DNA from: Bacteroides sp. 51
Lineage (GTDB): Bacteria; Bacteroidota; Bacteroidia; Bacteroidales; Bacteroidaceae
DNA: 64,000 nt
Assembly: GCF_010500965.1 (NCBI RefSeq)
Contig: NZ_QVMI01000001.1
Location: 182,324-246,323 of the forward strand
Direction of reading: 5' to 3'
Numbering within the stretch: the first letter of the stretch is position 1; each line of letters starts with the position of its first letter. This document shows positions 9,629 to 18,867 of the stretch, piece by piece. The notes beneath the pieces were generated by a model. That model had not been told where the DNA came from and did no database searches. It saw only the letters and a list, made by a program, of their open reading frames with translations. The position numbers were made by a program, and so were the translations under genes.

Positions 9629-10192
9629 TTACTTCACGTTCACTTTTACCTTATAATTTTTAGTAAATGCTCTTACTTCATAATCCTTTGTTTGGCTATT
9701 AACGATATTATCCGGATGAGAGATCTCGCCAGCCACAGGATCAAAAGTCAAGACATCAAAAGAACCTTTATTTACGTTCAGAGCTTTCACATAAATATTC
9801 TTCACGTCCTTCTTTGCTTGCGAGAAAGTCATAGAGAAGGCATTATCTGCACCGGGTTCCAGTACTGTGCCTTTATCATCTACTATTTGATAATCGACTC
9901 CACGTTTCAAGTCGGAAGCACCAGTGGATACGTAATAATAAACCACGACATCATACGAACGAATACGTTCACTATGGAACTGAACAGGGATTTCAATGGT
10001 GCTACCTTGGTCTACATTATACTGTACTTTATTATTGTTGAAATTGTTTTTGTCTCCCCAGTTCTCAAAGCCAAAGTAATATACATGTTCCATAGCAGGG
10101 TCTCCATTGCCCCACTCATCATTATCACAGCCTACAAATGTGCAGCACAATACGGCTACCAACAATTTGAATATATATTTCATAACTTTCAT
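9629..10192 (-). CDS. PUL-associated surface lipoprotein of unknown fold
   Basis: A 187-residue lipoprotein: signal peptide ending in the lipobox TFVGC, followed by DNDEWGN, an acidic start typical of Bacteroidetes lipoproteins flipped to the cell surface. The rest is beta-rich (EIPVQFHSERIRSYDVVVYYYV, YEVRAFTKNYKVKVNVK), like one or two Ig/Calx-beta type sheets. It directly follows SusD, the place of SusE/SusF-like or other glycan-binding proteins. It is short for a SusE/F protein. A glycan-binding or complex-stabilising role is inferred from position only. Confidence 0.75.
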   Translation of the reverse strand: MKVMKYIFKLLVAVLCCTFVGCDNDEWGNGDPAMEHVYYFGFENWGDKNNFNNNKVQYNVDQGSTIEIPVQFHSERIRSYDVVVYYYVSTGASDLKRGVDYQIVDDKGTVLEPGADNAFSMTFSQAKKDVKNIYVKALNVNKGSFDVLTFDPVAGEISHPDNIVNSQTKDYEVRAFTKNYKVKVNVK

Positions 10193-10204
10193 TTTTTTAT
10201 TTAA

Positions 10205-11866
10205 TTATTCCCAACCTGGATTCTGAACAATGGCATTGCCTGTCAATGATATCTCGTTCAATGGAATCGGATATAAATAGTCCTTCTTCGGATCAAAACG
10301 ACGAGATTCTTTAAGTTCTATCACATATACGTCTTCCTGATCGTAAACTTTCACTCCATTTAGCATACCATTTGCATCTGTCAAACGGGCCTGTAGGTCT
10401 TTGCGAGCTTTTGATGTTTCATCGTCCACAAACTTAGCACCTACAATATATTGAGGCAATACATTCTCGGCAATTTTCCATCGGATAATATCATCATACC
10501 TCATGTTTTCATCGATAAATTCAACTGTTCTTTCACGACGAATTTCTTCAAGCATATTCAAACTGTTCGCTGCAACGAACTCATTAGTTAATTTAACATC
10601 GAAACCTACTCTATTACGCATCAGATTAATGGTTTTATCCAATTCGCTGTTTGTAATCGCACCGTTGTATTCGTACAATGCTTCAGCATAAGTAACGAGA
10701 ACTTCAGCATAACGAATAATCATTTTATCGACATCCTCTTTACTATTTGTACTCCATTGGTCGAGCATAAATCCCTTCTTCAAAGAATACCCGTTGCCAT
10801 GTTGATTTGAGAATGGTTGATATTCACCTTTATATGCTTCTTCACCTATTTTATACACAGTCATCAGTAATCGTGGGTCGCGATTTTCCAAAGCAGAATC
10901 AAAGCTATCTTCCACAACTGGTTTCTTGACTGATTTATCACGTGGAAGACCATCATTGTATAGGAACAAGTCTACCATCTGGCGAGTTACAGAAACAGAG
11001 TTCTCCATTTGGCGAGAGTTACCGTGAGTAGTTGTAGGTGCCCCATTAGGGCCATATACCTTAACAAAAATATTCTCTTTGTTACCAGAACCTTCACCAT
11101 CAAAGTAAAATAGTTTTTGGAAATCCGGGAATAAAGAATGTCCCTCTTTCATTACTGCTTCACAAGCATCAAGTGCAATCTTAAGATGTGCTTTGGCATC
11201 ACCACCCGATAGGCTATGGTATTTGGTCAATGTTCCAATATAAAGTCCAATGCGAGCTTTCATTGCCAGTGCCGATGAACGGCTTGCCCGGCCCCAATCG
11301 CTAGAAGAAGCTGCAATCGCTGAGTGTTTGGGCAACCATTGTATTGCAAAGTCTAAATCTTCATAACATTGAGCAATAACTTCTTCCAAGGTATTACGTC
11401 CTTTAAGTATCTCAGGATCATCTGTTGTGTCGAAAGGTTGTAGCATCATCGGCACACCACCATAACGTTTTGCAAGTGCGAAATAGTTGTATGCACGGAA
11501 GAAGCGAGCTTCGGCCAACCAACGGTTTTTAGCATCTTCCGGTATTGGGGTATTCACGGCCTTAGCCAAGATATTATTTGACACATATATCTTACGATAT
11601 ACGTCACGCCAGTTTGTATCGTCTGTGGAAGGTACAGACCGGCTACCACTTGAAGTATCATCGGCAGATGTTCCTACTAACTCATCGGAACGTTTGTCGT
11701 GCCAGAATCCACCCAATTGTTCGTATAAACGGTTACAAGCACCACGCAAATCATTTTCTGTTTTCCAGAATGCCGCATCAGTCAATGTAGTTTCAGGTAG
11801 CCTGTCGAGCTCACAGCCTGCAAACAGTAATACTGAGGCGATTAATAATAATGATATCTTTTTCAT
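10205..11866 (-). CDS. SusD/RagB family outer-membrane glycan-binding lipoprotein
   Basis: Surface lipoprotein that forms the lid of the SusC pore and captures oligosaccharides. I chose the ATG at 11866 because it opens directly into a lipoprotein signal (MKKISLLLIASVLLFAGC); an upstream ATG at 11911 would add 15 residues without signal character. TPR-like helices of the family are seen (WLAEARFFRAYNYFALAKRYGGVPM, a hallmark), then RNRVGF, RRERTVEFIDENMRYDDIIRWK and the C-terminal YLYPIPLNEI. The gap to susC is 14 bp and to the lipoprotein gene 12 bp, so these are co-transcribed. Confidence 0.95.
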   Translation of the reverse strand: MKKISLLLIASVLLFAGCELDRLPETTLTDAAFWKTENDLRGACNRLYEQLGGFWHDKRSDELVGTSADDTSSGSRSVPSTDDTNWRDVYRKIYVSNNILAKAVNTPIPEDAKNRWLAEARFFRAYNYFALAKRYGGVPMMLQPFDTTDDPEILKGRNTLEEVIAQCYEDLDFAIQWLPKHSAIAASSSDWGRASRSSALAMKARIGLYIGTLTKYHSLSGGDAKAHLKIALDACEAVMKEGHSLFPDFQKLFYFDGEGSGNKENIFVKVYGPNGAPTTTHGNSRQMENSVSVTRQMVDLFLYNDGLPRDKSVKKPVVEDSFDSALENRDPRLLMTVYKIGEEAYKGEYQPFSNQHGNGYSLKKGFMLDQWSTNSKEDVDKMIIRYAEVLVTYAEALYEYNGAITNSELDKTINLMRNRVGFDVKLTNEFVAANSLNMLEEIRRERTVEFIDENMRYDDIIRWKIAENVLPQYIVGAKFVDDETSKARKDLQARLTDANGMLNGVKVYDQEDVYVIELKESRRFDPKKDYLYPIPLNEISLTGNAIVQNPGWE

Positions 11867-11880
11867 AATAAGTCTACGAT

Positions 11881-14800
11881 TTAAAATGTAACATTTACAC
11901 CCACTGTCCATGTGCGGAAGAAAGGATAATAAGTTGCTTTAGCGTCGTTTCCAACCTCGGGGTCGAATACCGAAAGTAGGTTGCTGTGTTCCCAAAGGTC
12001 GGCGCCCGATACATAAACTCTTAGTTTTTCAAGGACATTCTTCTTAACTGGTACGGTATATCCTAACGTTACGTTCTTAAGACGAATATATGAAGCATCC
12101 TGCACCCATTTATCGGAAGGATGATAGTTAAATGCTTCCTGGTTATTGTAGTTATACAACCGTGGCCAATACCCTTCTTTAATCAAGTTGCCTTCGGCAT
12201 CAACCTGACAATAATCGCGATGAATTGTCCAAGGCATTAATGAAGTTTGGCTTAATGGCGCTAATGTTCCCGAGTTTACCAGTATTTTACGCTTTCCAAC
12301 ACCTTGGAACATCATTGAGAAGTCAAATCCCTTCCATTGAGCAGCAAGGTTAATACCATACAGATATCTTCCTGTTGTGTTTCCTAAACAAACCAAGTCG
12401 CCAGAATCGCCAGGTTTTCCTTCGCCTGAACCTATCTTATGATTGCCATCCCCTTGTGCTACATATTTAACATCACCACCGGAAACTTTACCATTTTGGA
12501 ATGATTCGTATCCAGGATGGGCTTTTTGATATTCGAGATATTCTTCACGGCTTTTCCAGTATCCATCGGTTTTGTATCCCCAAATTGAGTTGATAGGGTA
12601 ACCTTCGAGCAGCTTTACTGTCCCAGCCGAAACTACATCAATTCCATTATATTCAACCAGTTCGTTTTGGCTATCGGATATATTGAAGCTAACCTGATAG
12701 TTAACATCTTTGATTTTGTCCTTCCAACCAATCACAAAGTCCCATCCCCATGTTTTGAGTTTACCAACGTTAGCATTAGGTGTTTTAATACCAATCTGCG
12801 TAGGGAGATTCACTGTAGCCAACATATCATTATTATACTTCCAATAATAATCAGCAGTAATATTCAACCGGTTGTTGAGTAAACCTAAATCAAGACCAAT
12901 ATTCGTAGATTCAATGGTTTCCCAGGTTTTTGATTTTGAAGCTAATACATCTTGGTAATAGAAACCATCACCCTGATATTTACCACTGGAAATTAATGGC
13001 AGGTAGTCATAAAGGCCTAATACCGCGCCATTACCCAATTGCCCCCAAGAAGCACGCACTTTAAGATTATTGATCTGCTCTATATTGAACCACTTTTCTT
13101 CGTTAATTCTCCATGCTACAGAGAATGAAGGGAAAGCTTTCCAACGCTTGTCCGGATCAAGACGTGAGCTACCGTCATAACGTACATTAGCTTCGAACAA
13201 ATAGCGATCTGAAAAGTTGTAGTTAATGCGACCAAAGTATGACATTATTGACCAAGGTTCGATCAAGTCTTTCAATGTAGTATTTGAAGCTTCTGAAGTA
13301 TCATAGTAATTGAAAGAAAAGAAATCATTAGATATCATATTCTTTGCTGTACCTTCAATTTCGTCTTTACGATAATTCTCATATGTAGAACCACCAAGCA
13401 AATTGATTGTATGTCTACCCAAGTTCAGATCATAATGAACAGTCGCTTCAAAAAGGTCGTGATAATCATTATTTTTCTTTTTATTCAGTTCATTCGGATT
13501 ATTCACCTGAAAACGGGGAGGATCTACAGCACCTACGCGATTATACCAGATCAAATGACGCTTTTTAGTTTCTTGTGAATAATATCCAGCCTTTCGTGAA
13601 GCACTCAAATTAACCCGAAGTCCTTTTACTACATTCTTAATAGTTAATGTACCTTTAGCCATAAAAGTTTCGTACTGACTCTTTCTAGTACCGCCATTTT
13701 TCATAATATCTATGGCATTCTGTTGCAAGTCACCATTATAGGGGCTTTCATTAATATCTTCTTCGGGGTTGTATATTGGCTGACGACCACGAACGCGATA
13801 AAGACGTTCCAGAATATTGGTTGCTCCATAAGGAGAATCTTCCGTAAACTTACCTTGATAATTTGCATTCAAACTAAAAGAAAGATAGTCGTTCAATTCT
13901 GCATTAATCTTTGCACGTAAATTGAAACGTTCATTGCTATCGGGACCATATTTCAATAAACCATCTTTTGTGAAGTAGTTGGCAGATACCAGATAATTAA
14001 GGTCTTTTGTTCCCCCGCTAACAGAAACCGAATGGTTGTGCTGAGTAGTATAATCCTTAACTCCTTCGTCTATCCAGTTTGTGGCCTGAAAGAAATCCCA
14101 GCGATTATTCGTTGGATTCTCACGATAGTTAAAGTTAGGATTTCCAATCCATGAACTTTGTTCATCATTCCACTCGGGAGTACCGCCGGTATTTACACGC
14201 GATTCATTAATAAGCATTTGCTCTTCCCATGCCGGAAGACGTTCGGGCATATTACCCGGAGAGTTAACAGCAAAGTATCCATTGTAAGTAATCTGAGGCT
14301 TACCACTCTTCCCGTTTTTTGTTGTAACAAGAACAACTCCAGCCGCTGCCCGCGCACCATAAATAGCAGAAGCAGCAGCGTCTTTCAGAACTGAAATAGA
14401 TTCAATATCACTGGGGTTCAAGAGTGTAAGATCGCCTTCTATACCATCAATCAACACCAAAGTTTGTGTATCATTAGTCGATGAAAAGCCACGAATACGC
14501 ATACCCGAAGTTTCTGAACCGGGCTGTCCACTACTTCTTAATACTGCAACACCAGGCATTTCACCCTGAAGTGAAGTAAGCACATCGCTCGAAGGCTTAG
14601 AGGCAATCGCATCTCCTTCAATAGCAGAAACCGCACCCGAAAGATTCACTTTCTTTTGAACTCCATATCCCACTACGACTACCTCATCCAGCGTTTTGGA
14701 ATCTTCTTTGAGTAGAATAGTGCCTTTTACGTTTTCCGCTTTCATTTCCTGAGTCAGATATCCTATATAAGAAAAGGACACCATTGCACCAGCATTTACT

Positions 14801-15018
14801 TTAATTGAGAATTTACCATCAAAGTCGGTGATGGTTCCGTTTGTTGTACCCTTTTCTAAAACAGATACACCGATAAGAGGTTCTTGTGATGTTGCATCAA
14901 GAATCTGTCCCTGAACAGTTACACTGCTCTGAGCAGAAAGCCCCACAGAATAAAGAAAGAACAGACAGCAGAGTGAGAGTAGCTGCATCGCTTTCTTAGA
15001 ATAGTTCTTTTCTCTCAT
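11881..15018 (-). CDS. SusC/RagA family TonB-dependent transporter
   Basis: Outer-membrane beta-barrel importing oligosaccharides with energy from TonB. Signal peptide (residues ~1-30), carboxypeptidase-regulatory-like domain (VQGQILDATSQEPLIGVSVL, GTTNGTITDFDGKF), TonB-box/plug start LDEVVVVGYGVQKK, SusC signature in the plug (DAAASAIYGARAAAGVVLVTTK), then the barrel ending in an aromatic C-terminus (WTVGVNVTF). 1045 aa is normal. No N-terminal STN domain, in contrast to the second SusC in this window, so it is not a FecA-type transducer; control is more likely by the divergent regulator at 15378. Confidence 0.96.
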   Translation of the reverse strand: MREKNYSKKAMQLLSLCCLFFLYSVGLSAQSSVTVQGQILDATSQEPLIGVSVLEKGTTNGTITDFDGKFSIKVNAGAMVSFSYIGYLTQEMKAENVKGTILLKEDSKTLDEVVVVGYGVQKKVNLSGAVSAIEGDAIASKPSSDVLTSLQGEMPGVAVLRSSGQPGSETSGMRIRGFSSTNDTQTLVLIDGIEGDLTLLNPSDIESISVLKDAAASAIYGARAAAGVVLVTTKNGKSGKPQITYNGYFAVNSPGNMPERLPAWEEQMLINESRVNTGGTPEWNDEQSSWIGNPNFNYRENPTNNRWDFFQATNWIDEGVKDYTTQHNHSVSVSGGTKDLNYLVSANYFTKDGLLKYGPDSNERFNLRAKINAELNDYLSFSLNANYQGKFTEDSPYGATNILERLYRVRGRQPIYNPEEDINESPYNGDLQQNAIDIMKNGGTRKSQYETFMAKGTLTIKNVVKGLRVNLSASRKAGYYSQETKKRHLIWYNRVGAVDPPRFQVNNPNELNKKKNNDYHDLFEATVHYDLNLGRHTINLLGGSTYENYRKDEIEGTAKNMISNDFFSFNYYDTSEASNTTLKDLIEPWSIMSYFGRINYNFSDRYLFEANVRYDGSSRLDPDKRWKAFPSFSVAWRINEEKWFNIEQINNLKVRASWGQLGNGAVLGLYDYLPLISSGKYQGDGFYYQDVLASKSKTWETIESTNIGLDLGLLNNRLNITADYYWKYNNDMLATVNLPTQIGIKTPNANVGKLKTWGWDFVIGWKDKIKDVNYQVSFNISDSQNELVEYNGIDVVSAGTVKLLEGYPINSIWGYKTDGYWKSREEYLEYQKAHPGYESFQNGKVSGGDVKYVAQGDGNHKIGSGEGKPGDSGDLVCLGNTTGRYLYGINLAAQWKGFDFSMMFQGVGKRKILVNSGTLAPLSQTSLMPWTIHRDYCQVDAEGNLIKEGYWPRLYNYNNQEAFNYHPSDKWVQDASYIRLKNVTLGYTVPVKKNVLEKLRVYVSGADLWEHSNLLSVFDPEVGNDAKATYYPFFRTWTVGVNVTF

Positions 15019-15064
15019 AATAAATAGATTTTGTTAATAAATGATTGCCCAACCGGCAATAGTG

Positions 15065-15072
15065 CAAATATA
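15065..15072 (-). promoter_or_regulatory. -7 box of the susC operon (TATATTTG)
   Basis: TATATTTG on the minus strand matches the Bacteroidetes -7 consensus TAnnTTTG and lies 47 bp before the susC start. No well-spaced -33 TTTG was found. The 15019-15377 gap (359 bp) carries this promoter and the divergent regulator promoter; I saw no gene in it. Confidence 0.6.
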
Positions 15073-15324
15073 TGTTTAGATGAGCCGCAAATTCTTAAAA
15101 AACACTACAACAAAAACTCAATTGAAAGTGATCTATAATACATCACCACTTTCTCTACATTTACAAGATATTACTGATAATCAATACTATAAAAGCACAT
15201 TATGCCTCATCATTTCTTTTCATTATTTACGAACTGATGTAGTGACGGTTGAGTAAGAAATCTGTTATTCAACACATTAGGATTATCTTTTATTCTCTTG
15301 AGCCTGTCTAAAACTTCTTTTATT

Positions 15325-15355
15325 TTTGCTTTTAGCAAATTATCCTCTAACTTTG
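15325..15355 (+). promoter_or_regulatory. Promoter of the divergent PUL regulator
   Basis: TTTG at 15325-15328 and TAACTTTG at 15348-15355 are 19 bp apart, the expected -33/-7 spacing for the Bacteroidetes primary sigma factor. The gene starts 23 bp further on. Confidence 0.75.
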
Positions 15356-15377
15356 TTATACTTAACTCTAATACCAT

Positions 15378-18218
15378 ATGAGACACTTCTTATTCCTCGT
15401 TTTTCTTTTACTATGTGTTTCAGAAGTCTTTCCCAACTGGCAAAGATCGGTGACCAACTATACCCGTCAGACATATAAAGCGGCCAACCAGAACTGGATG
15501 GTGGCACAGCATGAGAATGGATGGATGTATTTTGCCAATAACAAAGGGTTATTGGAGTACGATGGCACATCATGGAATACCTACTCCATTCATAATGCAA
15601 AAACACGCGCTATAAAATGTGGAAACGACGGGCGTATATATGTAGGAGGGCTACGGCAATTTGGCTATTTCAACCCGAATAAGTTCGGTGGATTGGACTA
15701 TATTTGTCTATCGGACAGTCTGAAAGATGAAAGACCGGGCAATATGTGGAACATTCAAATTGCAGACGACCGGGTATATTTCCAAGCCGACCGCCACATT
15801 ACTTATTTAGAGAATGATTCTATCAAACAGATTAATTATGGTTTGGGCATTATGCACTCTGCCATCATCAACAATAAATTCTATATTGCTACCTGGGAGG
15901 GGTTAATGATATTAAACGGAAATACGCTTACCCCGCTACCCAACACGCAGGAAGCCAGCAGAAGTAAAATTGTAGGTTTATATCCGCTGAATAACAACAT
16001 ACTGATTGTCACCAGTCAGCATGGGCTATATTTATATGATGGTATACATACGACGAAATATGAAACTCCGGCAGATGGATTCCTCCATTCAAACCAGCTG
16101 TTCTGCACAGCGATGAAGGATTCGCTTCTTGCATTAGGGTCGGTTCAGGATGGGGTTTTATTATTCAATGTATCTAATAATGAGACTGAGAAGATATCGA
16201 TCCATAATGGTTTGCAGAACAAAACCGTCCTTTCCATGGAGTTTGACCGGGAGAACAATCTTTGGTTGGGGCTGGACAATGGGATTGACTGCGTAAACCT
16301 CAACTCTCCGATGTACTTTTTATATAGTAACCGCACGGCCATAGGCTCGGGGTATACATCGAATTATTATAACGGGAAACTGTATCTGGGAACTAACCAG
16401 GGGTTATATACCACAAGTTACCCACCTTCCTTACATAAAGAAGTTAACCCTGTGCTTGTTCCCGGAACAGAGGGGCAGGTATGGTCCTCAACAAAGTACG
16501 ATGACAAGCTTTTCTGTGCAGGAAGCAATTCGTTGATTGTTATTGACGGAGAAGAGAGATCGCGTATAAGTGGCATTCGTGGTATCTGGTGGATCAAGAC
16601 AATCAGCTATCATCCCGATGTTTTGCTGGCAGGAACATATACGGGAATCTTTCTGTTGAAGAAGAATGGGAATAAGTGGGAACTATCGCACATGCTGGAA
16701 GGAGGAGGTTATTCGCCCAAATCAATGCATATAGAAAAAGTTTCGAATGCGATATGGGTGGCCAATAAAGAGCATGGTCTGCACCGGTTGACTTTGTCGC
16801 CGGACCTGAAATCGGTAACAGGAAAGAACTATAATAATCAGGAATTGCCTATCGGAAACAATGTATATGTATCGGGCATTGACGATGAGATCGTTATTGC
16901 CTCGCGCGAGGGTCTTTTCCGTTATAACCAAATCAAGGATTGCCTGGAAAGGTATACCAGGCTGGAAGAGTTGTTGGATGGAAGAACCAGCTACACCTAT
17001 ATTCTTCAGGATGAATACGGGGATATCTGGTACGTGGCCGACGGCATACTGAAACTTGCCCGGTACAATGCCGAAACAAAGAATTATCATAAGGATGAGA
17101 GTGAAACGTACCTGAAAGACTTCCTGATAGAAGACTTCGAGCATATTCAAACATTCGACAACAATCAGGCTATTATCGGGACGGAAGAAGGGTTCTCGTT
17201 GTTGCAATTCGACAAGAATACCACAAAGAAATACCCGCTGAACCTACAGATACGGAAGGTTTATCTTACCATAGGAAAAGATTCACTGATCTACGGAAGG
17301 AGTTATGCTTATAATGATGTGCCGCTCGTTATTTCTTATAAGAATAACTCGATGCGAATAGAATATAGTGTGAATAATTACGATAAGTCCATCTCGACAT
17401 TATACTCTTACCGGCTGGAAGGCGACGCAAATGATGCCTGGAGCGAGTACAATGAAAACACCACGAAGGAGTATACCAATCTTAAAGAAGGGAAATACAC
17501 ATTCCACGTTAAGATCATTACAAGTCAGGATAAGGACCCGATCACGACTTCCTTCGACTTCGAGATTCTACCCCCCTGGTACCGCACCTGGTGGTCTTAT
17601 ATGATTTATGCACTTGCTTTTATCGGATTTTTGTTCTATGCTTACTATCAACTGAGCAAGACTCAGAAGAGAGCCATTGCACAGAAAGAGCGGGAAATCC
17701 TGAAACAGAAGAAACAGAATGAACTGAAAGACCAGAAAATTGATTCGCTGAAAGAGGAAAAGCTTCAGGCAGACCTCACGCACAAATCGGATGAGCTGAT
17801 CCGGACTACGCTCAATATTGTACGCAAGAACGAGATGTTGCAGGAGATAAAGAAAGAGGCTGTGGGCATTTCGCACTCCATTACCGAAGAAAACCTGCCG
17901 AATATCCGCCGGAAGATGCTCCGACTAATCAGTCATATTGATACGAACATCGAACATGATGAGGATTTGCGCTCTTTCGAGACATCATTCGACTCTCTCC
18001 ACCATCATTTCTTTGAGAAGCTGGAACAGCGATTCCCGGAACTGAATAAGAAAGAGAAGTTGATGTGTGCCTATATCCGCATGGACCTGATGTCCAAGGA
18101 GATTGCTCCGCTGATGAATATCTCGGTGAGAGGTGTTGAAATCGGCCGGTACCGGTTGAGGAAGAAGCTACAACTGACCTCTGATGATAACCTGGCGGAC
18201 TTCTTGCAGAAGATATAA
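15378..18218 (+). CDS. Membrane-spanning one-component regulator (beta-propeller, Y_Y_Y, TM, coiled coil, LuxR-type HTH)
   Basis: Probable activator of the divergent PUL. A signal peptide leads into a large periplasmic region of propeller repeats (NWMVAQHENGWMYFANNKG and similar blades), as in hybrid two-component sensors, then a Y_Y_Y-like domain (residues ~640-725, YSYRLEGDANDAWSEY). One TM segment at ~738-760 is followed by a K/E-rich coiled coil and a C-terminal helix-turn-helix (MSKEIAPLMNISVRGVEIGRYRLRKKL split over ~905-940). There is no histidine kinase or receiver domain, so it would carry the signal from periplasmic sugar to DNA in one protein, as SusR-like regulators do. Ligand unknown. 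Confidence 0.85.
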   Translation: MRHFLFLVFLLLCVSEVFPNWQRSVTNYTRQTYKAANQNWMVAQHENGWMYFANNKGLLEYDGTSWNTYSIHNAKTRAIKCGNDGRIYVGGLRQFGYFNPNKFGGLDYICLSDSLKDERPGNMWNIQIADDRVYFQADRHITYLENDSIKQINYGLGIMHSAIINNKFYIATWEGLMILNGNTLTPLPNTQEASRSKIVGLYPLNNNILIVTSQHGLYLYDGIHTTKYETPADGFLHSNQLFCTAMKDSLLALGSVQDGVLLFNVSNNETEKISIHNGLQNKTVLSMEFDRENNLWLGLDNGIDCVNLNSPMYFLYSNRTAIGSGYTSNYYNGKLYLGTNQGLYTTSYPPSLHKEVNPVLVPGTEGQVWSSTKYDDKLFCAGSNSLIVIDGEERSRISGIRGIWWIKTISYHPDVLLAGTYTGIFLLKKNGNKWELSHMLEGGGYSPKSMHIEKVSNAIWVANKEHGLHRLTLSPDLKSVTGKNYNNQELPIGNNVYVSGIDDEIVIASREGLFRYNQIKDCLERYTRLEELLDGRTSYTYILQDEYGDIWYVADGILKLARYNAETKNYHKDESETYLKDFLIEDFEHIQTFDNNQAIIGTEEGFSLLQFDKNTTKKYPLNLQIRKVYLTIGKDSLIYGRSYAYNDVPLVISYKNNSMRIEYSVNNYDKSISTLYSYRLEGDANDAWSEYNENTTKEYTNLKEGKYTFHVKIITSQDKDPITTSFDFEILPPWYRTWWSYMIYALAFIGFLFYAYYQLSKTQKRAIAQKEREILKQKKQNELKDQKIDSLKEEKLQADLTHKSDELIRTTLNIVRKNEMLQEIKKEAVGISHSITEENLPNIRRKMLRLISHIDTNIEHDEDLRSFETSFDSLHHHFFEKLEQRFPELNKKEKLMCAYIRMDLMSKEIAPLMNISVRGVEIGRYRLRKKLQLTSDDNLADFLQKI

Positions 18219-18336
18219 TAAGCCACACTCCGGTGATGCCCGCAGGGGTGCTTACCAGTAGGATAAATGCACTAACAGACAAGCAAAAGACGCGCAAGCA
18301 ACGCGCTTTCTTTAAACATGCCAGTGCTTGGGATAG

Positions 18337-18644
18337 AAAAAGACCCGGGTGTTTCTGATTGGAACACCCGGGTGTATTGGGTGGAAAGACCCGGGTGTTT
18401 TAGGCTGGTACACCCGGGTCTTTTGATACCTATCATAGTTTTAAATCAAAAGAATTAAATAACAATTCGTGATGTTTTAAATAAGGATACATACCGTGGG
18501 CAACTGGTTTATTGAGCCTATCCGTGAGACTTGTGACATTAGGATGTTACTTTTGTGTGAGATACAGATTTTGAATGTCCCTATCCATCGGCATTCCGAG
18601 GGGGTGTGTGAGATATGACGCTTTTTCTCTAAGAAAACGCTATG
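18337..18644 (+). repeat. Dispersed ~300-bp structured element, copy A, with phased palindrome array
   Basis: Begins with four 12-bp units of the form ANACCCGGGTNT starting at 18341, 18364, 18387 and 18410, an exact 23-bp period with 11-bp variable spacers. After an AT-rich stretch come a GTGTGAGATA repeat, CCCTATCCATCGGCATT (hairpin-like), GTGTGTGAGATATGAC, and a TTTTTCT/AGAAAA hairpin ending in CGCTATG. The same parts in the same order, inverted, occur at 49889-50245. No ORF is conserved between the copies. A structured RNA or a non-autonomous mobile element are both possible. Confidence 0.75.
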
Positions 18645-18736
18645 TATGGTGTGGTTAGCGGAATGCTAATATTTGAACAAACAGGATGGAAAGGTGTATA
18701 ACGGTGTGGAAAGGAAGGAAACGGGAAATAGGTTAA

Positions 18737-18818
18737 CTGTAGGGGCGGTTCGCGAACCGCCCAATGCCCAGAATACACAGGAAGCCATTTTCGGGCGGTT
18801 CGCGAACCGCCCCTACAG
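18737..18818. repeat. REPIN-like palindrome pair (copy 2)
   Basis: Same design as at 4405-4484: two inverted GGCGGTTCGCGAACCGCC palindromes bounded by CTGTAGGG and CCCTACAG. It is followed by TAAATCATTTACATCAAAAC (18819-18838), a tail partly retained beside the degenerate copy at 42728. It lies just beyond the 3' end of the helicase gene and could help end its transcript. Confidence 0.9.
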
Positions 18819-18867
18819 TAAATCATTTACATCAAAACCCTACAGAAATGAGTGAAACGAGATACAT

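Noticed and set aside
18341-18421. CRISPR-like look of the repeat arrays (also 28553-28650, 50161-50241, 59944-60009)
   Set aside because: Repeats are 12-16 bp with 10-11 bp spacers, far below CRISPR sizes, and no cas genes are present; described instead as palindrome arrays.
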